Source: Notamacropus eugenii
Lineage: Eukaryota > Chordata > Mammalia > Diprotodontia > Macropodidae
Direction of reading: 5' to 3'
Length of the DNA stretch: 64,000 nucleotides
NCBI RefSeq assembly: GCF_028372415.1
Contig: NC_092874.1
Span: 59,061,865-59,125,864 of the forward strand
The translations under genes and the position numbers were made by a program. The notes under the pieces were generated by a model. The model was not told the DNA's origin, did not search any database, and was given only the letters and a program-made list of their open reading frames with translations. Below are positions 56,301-64,000 of the stretch, piece after piece. Numbering within the stretch: position 1 is the first letter of the stretch; every line of letters begins with the position of its first letter.

Positions 56301-57475
56301 AGGGCCTAATTGAGATTATGTATTATAAATTTGTAGAAGAACCAAATCAACACATCTCTGACTTTTTTCAGCTCTGTTCTGCAGCATGTGAATAGGAGAA
56401 GAGGGAGCAAATGCTGGGAGTAATCCAAGGATGGCAACTGAAAAAATGGGATCAGAAAAAGGACAATGGGGCAAAAGACTGGAGAGACTAATCTAGGGTA
56501 CAGGTGAACTTGTTCACCAAGAGGTCAACAAAGGGAAGGAAGGAGAGTATAGCCAATGGAAAGGGTGATGGTCTAGGAAATAACTAAGAGAGGGAGGTCA
56601 CAGAGAGGATGAAGAACAACATGAGAGGTCAGAAGACACAGAAAAAGAGAATGATAAAAGACTACGATCAAATAATGAGACTGCAGAGTTCATGAACAAC
56701 AAATAAAATAACTGTAGGTCATGACAAAACCAGATGTTAGAACATCTCTGTGTGCAGCTTGGTAGAGTTTAAAAAAAAGATACAATCATTCATTTTAATT
56801 TTTCTATGCAACATGACTAATATGAAAATGTTTTTAATAAGAATGTAAGTGTAGAACCCATACAAGATTACACACCATCTCAGGGAGAGAAGAGAAAATT
56901 TAAAACTTACGGAAGTGAATGTTGAAAATAAATTTATTAAATTTTTTTAAAATATGCTTTCTAGAATGAAAAAAAGGAAAAAGGTTGCAAAATCACAAAT
57001 ATTTACTGTCAATCCAAAATTAAGTTTGAAAATATGAAAACAGATCATGTAGGACTTACACCACCAAACAGGAGCTTAATCAAGCTAAATGTTAATTAAG
57101 TGCTTATTATGTGCCAAGCACTGTACTATGTACTGGAAATATAAATAAAAATGTGAAAATAGTCCTGCCCTCAAAGAACTTACATTTTAATGAGGAAGAT
57201 GTCTTCTACAAAAAAGAAATACACAGAGTACAAAACTATCTAACCTAAGTTACAGGGGAGTAGGGAAAATATAGCAGAAATGGCTTTCTGTAGAAGTTGA
57301 GTCTAGGATTCTAGGAACTGAGATGAGAAAGGAGGGCATTCTAGGTCTTACTCTGTATTTAAATATCAGAAAATAATTTATGTAGATACTTACCTGCAAA
57401 AACAAGGAACTGGACAGCACATTGTCAAATGAAGGGCTCAGATACACTGGTTCTGTCATTCGTATACCTATGCCT
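38147..57475 (-). CDS. NSUN6: NSUN6, tRNA/mRNA cytosine-5 methyltransferase (last six coding exons; 5' part outside window)
   Basis: NSUN6 methylates C72 of the acceptor stem of tRNA-Cys and tRNA-Thr, and selected mRNA sites, using S-adenosylmethionine. Coding parts on the minus strand are complement(join(38147..38359, 40348..40473, 44067..44215, 47414..47552, 51551..51670, 57394..57475)), all GT-AG and phase-consistent, giving about 275 C-terminal residues that correspond to the Rossmann-fold methyltransferase domain. Visible are motif [19 protein letters not shown], motif [15 protein letters not shown] (catalytic-cycle Cys) and motif [17 protein letters not shown] (nucleophilic Cys). [12 protein letters not shown] marks the entry from the PUA domain, whose exons lie past 64000. 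The order matches human NSUN6 closely. The gene is antisense and convergent to CACNB2, the same arrangement as in human 10p12. No loss-of-function change is seen. Confidence 0.96.
39225..39345 (-). mobile_element. MIR fragment (antisense)
   Basis: agtggagctgggacttctgg and caagtccaatgcactttcta. Confidence 0.6.
39460..39700 (+). mobile_element. CORE-SINE
   Basis: Head gaggctgctggtaggtcagt and gggcctggaggcaggaagaa, then aaaatggggatgataatggc and a decayed tail. Confidence 0.8.
40348..40473 (-). CDS. NSUN6: NSUN6 exon with motif VI (catalytic Cys)
   Basis: 126 nt (42 codons, phase 0 both sides), acceptor tgtcttccag| and donor CCCCAG|gtgagg. It reads [42 protein letters not shown]. The TC of YSTCTI corresponds to the motif VI nucleophile (Cys373 in human NSUN6). 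Markedly GC-rich compared with the flanking introns. Skipping would keep frame but destroy catalysis. Confidence 0.96.
41100..41740 (+). mobile_element. L1-type LINE 5' region with ORF1 coiled-coil remnant
   Basis: The plus strand around 41525-41735 decodes, with several stops, to an ORF1-like coiled coil (segments such as [15 protein letters not shown]). The preceding 400 bp resembles an L1 5'UTR. Heavily decayed, non-functional. The family name and the left edge are inference. Confidence 0.5.
43159..43572 (-). pseudogene. Decayed repeat-derived ORF (possible retroelement C-terminus)
   Basis: A 137-codon open stretch containing [20 protein letters not shown] and [17 protein letters not shown]. 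Spacing resembles an eroded Cys/His finger (LCxxC...H...H) found at the end of some non-LTR retrotransposon proteins and of a common marsupial repeat. There are no splice signals or promoter that I can see. Identity is uncertain. Confidence 0.3.
44067..44215 (-). CDS. NSUN6: NSUN6 exon with motif IV (PCS)
   Basis: 149 nt, acceptor caattacag| and donor ACTGTG|gtaggt. After completing a Gly codon it reads [64 protein letters not shown] contains the motif IV Cys (Cys326 in human) needed for release of the methylated RNA. Confidence 0.97.
45205..45480 (+). mobile_element. CORE-SINE, near full length
   Basis: Head ggcagccagatggcctggac, gggcctggagtcaggaaggc, core ggccctgggcaagtcatttc and cctcatctgtaaaataggga, L2-like tail ggctggcacatagtaggtgc. 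Best preserved SINE of this type in the window. Confidence 0.88.
45515..45670 (-). mobile_element. MIR-type SINE (antisense)
   Basis: gatccagagaggttaagtga and ccaactccagacccaaggct. Confidence 0.65.
45770..46640 (-). mobile_element. L2-like LINE block (antisense)
   Basis: Starts with a reversed tail (tgcaaagcactgcagtaatc, actggggatacagagacagt) and continues in purine-rich antisense LINE-like sequence. The far part is less certain. Confidence 0.55.
47414..47552 (-). CDS. NSUN6: NSUN6 exon following motif I
   Basis: 139 nt, acceptor tttctgtag| and donor ACAAG|gtaagg. It reads [46 protein letters not shown] plus one base. GEVIALDK carries the acidic residue that contacts SAM. The loop after NGTKAL is about two residues shorter than I recall for human NSUN6 and differs in sequence. 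Confidence 0.95.
48137..48176 (+). repeat. TA/CA-rich simple repeat
   Basis: tatgtatacatatacacata followed by cacacacacaca. Confidence 0.85.
48425..48590 (-). mobile_element. MIR fragment (antisense)
   Basis: gacttgctcaagatcacaca and caagtccagcactctctaat. Confidence 0.65.
50250..50960 (-). mobile_element. L2 LINE (antisense, ~0.7 kb)
   Basis: aatcaatcaacaagcatttc, tggggatagccagtgcaaaa, tcagtcacatggtcagattt and tgatgagggcctgaactaag follow the reversed L2 order. Confidence 0.8.
51551..51670 (-). CDS. NSUN6: NSUN6 exon with SAM-binding motif I
   Basis: 120 nt (40 codons, symmetric phase 0), acceptor tatcttcag| and donor AATCAG|gtgaga. It reads [54 protein letters not shown] is the glycine-rich SAM-binding loop of RNA m5C methyltransferases. 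Human has DLCAAPGGK. Confidence 0.97.
52455..52690 (-). mobile_element. MIR (antisense)
   Basis: cagtgacatttatataggac, ttggtcctcacaactacctt and ttttacagttgaggacattg. Confidence 0.75.
53330..53665 (+). repeat. Unnamed dispersed repeat family, copy 3 (longest)
   Basis: gatggaaaatgctatccaca, agtatgactgcacgtgcata, atttggaactcaaatcttat, ctttacatgtaattggaaaa, ending ataaaatattattaa. It shares its 3' half with 13400-13565, 24260-24338 and 56823-56960. Confidence 0.7.
53970..54230 (-). mobile_element. MIR (antisense)
   Basis: gtgctttacaaatattatct, ccctcaccacaaccctgcaa, ttttacagttgaggcagctg and caggtccagtgctctgtgga. Confidence 0.85.
54380..56650 (-). mobile_element. L2 LINE, long antisense copy broken by a SINE
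   Basis: Starts aatcaacaagcttttattaa and gtgctgaggatgcgaagaaa. After the SINE it resumes at gaaaggcctcctgcaggacg, gagctgagtcctgaaggaag, aaagggttttatatgccaaa, atgtttgagatgcctatggg. The part beyond about 55500 is more diverged. Confidence 0.7.
54525..54775 (+). mobile_element. Mar1/WSINE-like SINE inserted in L2
   Basis: acctggagtcaggaagacct, ctgggcaagtcacttaaccc, tgcctcagtttctcatctgt, then the RTE-type tail tttgccaagaaaacccaaat and gaagtcacaagagtgggaca, ending in caacaacaac. Less diverged than most SINEs here, so younger. Confidence 0.87.
56823..56960 (+). repeat. Unnamed dispersed repeat family, copy 4
   Basis: agtgtagaacccatacaaga, gagagaagagaaaatttaaa and gaatgttgaaaataaattta parallel the 3' half of copy 3. 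Confidence 0.55.
57070..57350 (-). mobile_element. L2 3' fragment (antisense to plus strand, next to NSUN6 exon)
   Basis: gtgcttattatgtgccaagc, actgtactatgtactggaaa, cctgccctcaaagaacttac. It ends about 45 nt from the NSUN6 exon's donor side at 57394. Confidence 0.75.
57394..57475 (-). CDS. NSUN6: NSUN6 exon entering the methyltransferase domain
   Basis: 82 nt, acceptor ttacatttcag| and donor TTTTTGCAG|gtaagt. After completing a Lys codon it reads [40 protein letters not shown] is strongly NSUN6-specific and follows the PUA domain. Human has a PRYLFLQ-type ending here. This is the most 5' NSUN6 exon in the window. Confidence 0.95.
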
Positions 57476-59279
57476 CTGAAATGTAAGAATTCTTACATTA
57501 ATCTGACTTAAAATTATGTACTATACTCAGTTGCTAAGGAAACAGTAAATATAGTATAACAAAGATGCATTTTTCAGCCTTCATAAAATCACATTTATAC
57601 ATCTCAAAAATTTTAAGAAAAATTTATTCTTATTCTTTTTAATTTCTGCTAGAAATTTTGTGGGATTATGAGAGAAAATTCCTCAAGGAAATGAGCTTGT
57701 TTTGTTCATTTTTTTTAAAATTATAATTGACACTAAGATAAAATTTCCCAAGCTTTTAATGAACTTGAAAGCAATGAATACCTAAATCTATATATAAATT
57801 TAATGTAAGACTTAAATAATGAAACTTATGATCATCCAATAAATATTAACTGAACTATAAATGCTCTAAATGTAAGATTTTGACATATCAGTTGGAAAAA
57901 TTAAATTATATCAACAATGAAATTCTAAATATAAAGTCCAAAGACAAAAAGAAGTTACAGCTAATGAGAAGGACGAAAAGGATGGCTCATGGGTTCTCCT
58001 TACAGAAGGAAACAGAATCGATACAGTGGGCTTCATCATAATACCCAAAGGAAACACAAAATAGGATTTCACAGCATATCTGGCTATCCTGGTTTGCAGT
58101 ACTCATAAATAAAAGAAAAATTACTATGAAAATATTTGCAGCTGATATATCAACACCTAATGAAAAAGAAAACTCTAGGAAGAACTTCGTAAGGCTCTCC
58201 AAATTAAAACAACGTATATTTTGATGCTTGGTAACTTCAATGGAAAGTGAGGCATAAGGTAAGTTGGTTAAGAATGTTAGAAAATGAAGAGTAACAAAGA
58301 AACTTAAGAGGTCAATGGCTTGTAGTCTAACTCAGAATATATGTGCCTATATATCAGGAACACTTTTTGTCCCAAGAGACAGGGAAGGTTCTCAGCATGG
58401 AGACAACAAACATCACCAAAAAAGTGAAAAGGACTTTACCGTGACAGACACAAGACAGCTATTTATTGATGTGTAGGAATCATACCAGCATCAGCAACCC
58501 AATATAATTAGACCAAAGGTCAGCATAAAGTTAAAAGTAACATAATATAAAACGTAAGTCAACATAAAAGTAAAAAGACAACAATGAAATATGACAATAA
58601 CTTGAACCTGACGTTCAAGAGAGCTATCAATGGCAAAGAGTAGAAAATTTAAAAAAAACAACAAAACCAAACCAAAGATACTGACCGTGATTGTCATCAT
58701 TTCCCACAAAAGTTTAACCACTATAAAGTGGTTGTCACAAGGGAAAGGCCAAGAGAACCCAAAAACTGCTATGGTCTACAAACATTTGATCTCTTTATCA
58801 AGCAGAAAGAGAAGACACCACCATTTAGAATTAAAAACTCATTTTTAAAATACTAGAGAGAAATGGTAGAAAATAATAATTTTTTAAAAAAGAGAAAAGT
58901 AGCATAAATAAATATAAATGCCTGGCACAGAATAGGCCTGTTTATTTAAGTTGGTAAGTTGGGCAACTGATAAAACAGATAAAATTGACACAAGTCTAAA
59001 ATAGGAGGGAGATTTTGGGGTGGAGTTGTTATTTAGACTAAGGAAAAGAAGTTGAGTGAGGTGGTTAAGTTGTTAAGAGGTGCTAATTGACTATAAAAAC
59101 TTTTAACCAGACCCTTAGCTTGAAGTGTAAACTATCACTAGATCAAAGAAACAAGGCTGAGAATCTCAACCTTCCTGGAGAACTGGGAAATTGTACAGTA
59201 AACTTCTAGTCTGCAATGTTTTTATTTCTGCCACAACTGACTGTTTTCAATTTTCCAAATGTAGGTTGATCTCCCTCTT

Positions 59280-61450
59280 GCAGAAGTCAAAGGTACTCAA
59301 AGAATGCCTCTCCATTCTCCACTCTTAAGGTATATGAAGTGTTCCTGAAGAAAACAGAAAAAAGGCTTCATTCAATTGGGAGGGAAAAGGATCTGAGAAT
59401 CCAGAAGAAAACCCTTCTCAAGATGCAAAAGGGTAAAAGAAGGTTACACAAAAGAGGAGAAGGAAGGAAAAGGACAGTTGTATAATCAGACCTTTAAAAC
59501 TAATGAGACTTACTGAAGAGGAGAGAGTTATTATGTTCTTGTGAGGAAAAAGTTGCTTGTCCTACAAAGAATGATGCATTGGGCATCAGAAGCTATTAGG
59601 TGTTAAGATCATCCAATATGACTCAGATGAAGAAGAGTATTGGCTGAGGCAGCAATCTGTAAATCTGGTAACAAAAGCCAAGATCTACTGTCTCAGGCCA
59701 TCCAAGACATAACTGGGATTCCCCCAGTGAATGGAAGCTATCCCCTTCTGGCGATTAACACAGATACAAATGGCACTGTCATAAGGAACCTGAAAAGTGT
59801 CATTAACGATTATAAAGTCTTGACCAAGAAACCGAAACCCATAAGAGTACAAGGTTTGGTTTTGGGAGGAAAAGTTAGTACAAATGTACTTTGTCTGATG
59901 TTTTGTAAATCTAAGCATAAGGACTGCAAAGTAAAAAGAGTGGAGATGAAACAAAACTGATTATGTATAGCTCCTGAGTTAGATACAATAAAGAATAACA
60001 ACAGAGAAGGAAGAAAAGTAGTTGAGAGACATAGATGTTCATTGGCAACAAAATCCAAAAAGTAGACAGTTTTAAAATGTTCGGCTTTGAACATCTATAC
60101 ATATTTTATATGTTTAGGGAAACAACGTTTAGGCAACAAATAAGAGGAACTAGGGATCCTAATATAAGGAGGCAAAATTGATCTCATAGAGATTACTGAG
60201 ATACAATGGACTGAAGTAACTTATTTTTTAAAAGGATATGACTTATTAAAAAAAAAAAGTAGGTAAAAGGAGAATGGGTACTCCATGATAAGAAAGGTTA
60301 TTCATGTAAGGTGATCTGCTAACAAGGGAATATATGAAGAAGACTGAGTAAAGGTCAACAGAAGGAGAAACTGATTTTGTCACTGGAGTATACTATAGAC
60401 ACAGAAAAAGGAAACAGATGAAAAGTCGGGGAAACAGATCATGAGCCTGGCATAGAGGGATGATACAGTAGTGTTGGGAGACTTCAATTATCCTACTGGA
60501 GCAGAATAGCTAATAACTTTCTGACTGGCCTTAATGTTAATTTCATTTTTCAAAAGGCAGAACAATAAAGAAAAATCCTATTCTGGATCTAATTCCTACT
60601 GGAAGGAACTGTTTGTTGGGGTGGAAATAATGCGAACCCTAAGAAGCTTCCTATTGTCTGTGATGGAGGCTTAGCTTAGAGGAGTCACAAAAACACATGG
60701 TTAATGCCCTCAGATGCTGAAAAAATTGGCAGGCATAAATCCTGAGCTACTGTCAGTGACATTCAAAAGATCGTGGAAAATAGGAGAGGTACTACAAGAC
60801 TGAGGGGCTAATGTCTCAATTTTCCTAAAAGGGAAGAGAAGTCAATAAGCTATAGGTCAATGACCTGAACTTTGAAAAAAGCTAACACAATTTTCAGTTG
60901 CACTGAGAGACATAATTTCTAGGAATAAGGAAATAGAAGTCCCATTGTACTCTGAGGTTCTTCAAACCTCATCTACAGAACCATGTTCCATTCTTGGTGC
61001 CACAGTTTAAGAAAAGCATTAATAAGCTGGAGAGTGTTCAAAGGAAGACAACCAAGATGATGAAGGGCCTAGAGTCTATGACATAAGAGAATTGGTTGAA
61101 GGATTATGTTTAGCCTGGAGAAGAAAAGATCTGGAAAGGTATCATATAGCTGTCATCAAGTATTTCAAAGTATGTCTCATGGAAGACAGATAAGATAGTT
61201 GTTTAGCCCCAAAAGGCAGAACTAGGAAAAAACGGGTGGAAGTAGCAAAGAGGTAAATTTAGGCTTATTGCTGGGAAAACCTAACAATCACAACTGTCCA
61301 AAAGTAGAAGTGCCACTCGAGGTGTTAATTTTTCCTTCTATGGAGGTCTCACAGCAGAGGCTCGATATGTTATGCTGGAGATTCCTTTTATGTATGACTT
61401 TGATTAGTTGAGGGGTTTCCTTTGCACTCTAAAATTCTGTCATATGGTGG
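59280..61450 (+). mobile_element. Decayed L3/CR1 LINE with ORF1, endonuclease and RT pieces
   Basis: 59640-59880 decodes to NGTVIRNLKSVINDYKVLTK, like the esterase-type domain of CR1 ORF1. Near 60480 ggagacttcaattatcctac gives the GDFNYP endonuclease motif. 60750-60860 gives ELLSVTFKRSWKIGEVLQD-like RT sequence. 60930-61340 matches the L3 3' region (gagtgttcaaaggaagacaa, ccaagatgatgaagggccta, ggcagaactaggaaaaaacg). Internal deletions and stops make it inactive. Confidence 0.7.
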
Positions 61451-62084
61451 TAGCTTATTTCCATCATGACTGATTTCTTGAGATGATTCTGATTACTAAA
61501 ACTTCAAAATGCCTGATTTTCTAGAACCTTAGTAACTTAACTTAACACTAAGCTTACCAACTATATGTCTCAGTACTCTTGGTTCTGAAACCGATTTCAT
61601 CAGCTCTATCAGCTACAAAGAGGTTGGTATAAGTCAAATATAATCCATTACTGTGCACTGGAAAACATTTAGCATCTACCCTTTTTGCCTTGGAGTAGCC
61701 TGAATAGACGATCTCACGCGAATTAAATTGGTTGCAACTTGAGTTGCTCAATGTTTTGAATACTGTCTGTTCAAATTATGTTAACACATGAGCAATATTT
61801 CCATAAAATCAAATATATTCTTAAATGACAAATGAATAAACCCAATATAAAGGAGACCTGTTTATAAGATTGCAGGGAAAATTATCTGAAAGGAGGTTTA
61901 TCTATCTCTGTGACTGTAGCAGATTTAAGTCAGCTGGAACATATGAAACCAAAGTGTCCCAACATCGCTGCTTGGATAATAAACTATATCCATCAGCATA
62001 GTAAGATAACTCAAGTCTAAGTTCTAAAAATAATATAAATGGGAAACTGTTTAAGTTTAGCATTTATGGTTTTACCATATCTTT

Positions 62085-62195
62085 ATCTTTTTTTGGAAAG
62101 CTTTCATTTGTTTGGAAAATAGGAGCAGTATCACAAGACTGATGACAAGCAAACGTCCTGACTTCCCAAAAAGGGAAAAGGACAGAATCTAAAGA
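62085..62195 (+). mobile_element. L3/CR1 LINE scrap (RT region)
   Basis: tggaaaataggagcagtatc, acaagactgatgacaagcaa and cccaaaaagggaaaaggaca align with 60772-60845 of the larger copy. Confidence 0.55.
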
Positions 62196-63384
62196 TCCTT
62201 GGATGGTAGAAGCTTTTTTCCCCCTATATATCAACAGACTGAGATAGCAATTATAGCATCCTGATTGAATAAGACTGAATTACAGAAGTAATTCTAAAGG
62301 CATGGCTGTTTTCCCCCCAGCAAAGTATACAGATTTCTATAGAAAAGAAAGGCAGAAAACCAAACAACATGGTGGCTAGAGCTTCAAATGAGCTTCGAGG
62401 AAAAGAAAATGAGTACTCTATCTATGGTATTCTAAAAGAAGTATTAAAAATATATTCAATTCAATGTTATTTATGTATATTATTATACACACACCATCCA
62501 CATCCTCATACCATTAACAATCACACACTGTGCATATGGAACTATTCCTTGTTTTAGAAAAATATGCCATGAAGATGAAGCCATATATGACTTTGGAAGG
62601 CACAGAAATTCCAAATTATAGAGCCTTGATTTCCTCCAGAATGATTCGTTTCTATCAGCTAGAATCAAGGAAACTTGCCACCAGGGACAGAGCTGCAGCC
62701 ATCATCCACATGAGTGGTTTATCTAGTCTTCAAATGTACCCACTTTAAATGGTTTACGTCATGAACACAAAGTTATTGATAAAATTTTGGAAGAAAAGCC
62801 TGAAGGCTAAAATTAGGCTTCAATAAGGCTTAAGGATTACATAGGAATTTAACTTACATAAACTACTGCTTACTTCTTTTTACATTAATGATCAAAAATT
62901 GATGATATCTTGATATAATTTGAACCAGACTATGATTCTGAGCTTTGTCATCAGTAGATTTAATTTAGACTGACAGTATAAATGGACAAAGAATTGGGCT
63001 TCGGAACTGAATTAGGAATTAAAAAGTAAGACAGGGCATTTAGATTGGCATAGCACTCTCAATGGTTTCAAGATTCTTTTTTTAAAGCCCATCATCTTAA
63101 TGTCAATGTTTTTCTGGTAACACATTGGGATGGAGAATCATGAAATACTACAATCTCCAAAAAATCAAAACTGCGGGTATACTCAAAGGTGACTGTGTCT
63201 AAGTAACCATATAGGAAATCTGAGAAAAATTATGTACGATGAGAAAAGGGGATGAACTGGGCATATGGAGAGAGGGAAGGATAAAAGATGGAAAGCTCAT
63301 ATGGCACAAAAGGGATATTAGTAAATATCTTGAGTGGATCACCAGTAAAAGATGTATATAGAACATCATGAAGAACAATGTAAT

Positions 63385-63625
63385 AGCTAAGATTTACATG
63401 AAGCCTATATGATGCCAGGCACTATGCAAAGTGCTTTATAAATACCATCTCCTTTGATCCTCACACCTGAGAGATGGATGCTTTTATTACCCCATTTTGC
63501 AGGTGAGGAAACTGAGAAAGACAGAGGTTTAGTGATTTACCCAAAGTCATATAGCTAGTAAGTACCTGAGGCAGGATTTGAACTCAGATCTTCCTGACTC
63601 CAGGCCTAGTTGCTCACCAAGGTAC
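63385..63625 (-). mobile_element. MIR (antisense), near complete
   Basis: ccaggcactatgcaaagtgc, tttgatcctcacacctgaga, cattttgcaggtgaggaaac, gatttgaactcagatcttcc, ctccaggcctagttgctcac. Confidence 0.85.
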
Positions 63626-64000
63626 CCGTGAAAAAATGTCACGAGATAAGGACCCATGGGTAAGTTATAGTCTGCTCTAACAGCAGGAGTATGAACATTG
63701 ATGAGATCATGGATCAACTGAAGTAGGAATTACTTTAACCATTTATATGAATTCTTTTCTTCTATTTATGACCTTTAAATCATAAAAATATGCCATTTCA
63801 TAAAATTCCAATGATTAGCCACAGGTTCTTTCCCTTGAAACAAAAACATTTAGTAAATATTTTAATTGAATAAGGGAAAAATGCATAGATTAAATCTATT
63901 TCATCAAGTTAAAAAAACATGGCAAATGAAAAGGTAACTGTTTGCTTGTCTTCTTTGACTTAACTGTATTCACCCTTACGCCTACGAAATTTCACTTCTT

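Larger units (their letters stand above)
51671..57393 (-). other. NSUN6 intron
   Basis: 5.7 kb. Contains MIRs (52455-52690, 53970-54230), an unnamed dispersed repeat (53330-53665), an L2 over 2 kb long broken by a Mar1-like SINE (54380-56650, SINE 54525-54775), another unnamed-family copy (56823-56960) and an L2 tail (57070-57350). 51700-52450 shows nothing I recognise. Confidence 0.55.
57476..64000 (-). other. NSUN6 intron, 5' side (continues beyond window)
   Basis: 6.5 kb with no exon matching the PUA region that I could find on the minus strand. It holds a decayed L3/CR1 LINE (59280-61450), a second L3 scrap (62085-62195) and a MIR (63385-63625). 57480-59270 and 62200-63380 show nothing named. 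61554-61751 is an open minus-strand stretch without recognisable similarity. Confidence 0.5.

Noticed and set aside
63940-64000. Possible next upstream NSUN6 exon at the window edge
   Set aside because: Minus-strand translation does not match the PUA or linker segments expected there, and no clear acceptor or donor was found.

Overview
The window is vertebrate nuclear DNA, most likely from a marsupial. It holds GT-AG spliced genes with long introns, AT-rich intronic DNA, and many old interspersed repeats: L2 and L3/CR1 LINE pieces, MIR/CORE-SINEs, SINEs with the RTE-like tail typical of marsupial Mar1/WSINE families, and small CAG...CTG-ended hAT-like elements. The species call is inference from repeat flavour. 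The gene calls rest on exon-by-exon translation.

Layout. (1) Positions 1-31229, plus strand: the 3' two thirds of CACNB2, the voltage-gated calcium channel beta-2 subunit. The window opens inside the exon encoding the end of the SH3/HOOK region (1-48). A cluster of three alternative HOOK exons follows (134, 20 and 62 nt at 6533, 6814 and 7290), then the guanylate-kinase-like domain exons (11361 to 30571) and the terminal exon with the stop at 31227-31229. (2) About 31230 to 32650, possibly to 35950: the CACNB2 3'UTR, repeat-poor, with Pumilio sites, C16 and G18 homopolymers, a GT microsatellite and several AATAAA signals. (3) About 36.0-37.6 kb: a short, SINE-bearing convergent interval. (4) 38147-57475, minus strand: the last six coding exons of NSUN6, a tRNA/mRNA cytosine-5 methyltransferase, containing the SAM-binding motif and both catalytic cysteines. 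Its 5' exons lie beyond position 64000. (5) 57.5-64 kb: the upstream NSUN6 intron, carrying a decayed L3/CR1 LINE.

The two genes converge tail to tail, as CACNB2 and NSUN6 do on human chromosome 10p12. They have no shared biochemical role that I know of.

No undescribed system is evident. The most informative signals are these: an arithmetic that forces exactly one of the three HOOK exons to be used, with exon 8 carrying stops in both wrong frames; UGCAUG (RBFOX-type) sites in both introns of that cluster; a Pumilio-site cluster and complementary homopolymers in the CACNB2 3'UTR; a three-level nest of transposons; and two L3/CR1 LINE carcasses with recognisable endonuclease, RT and ORF1 pieces.
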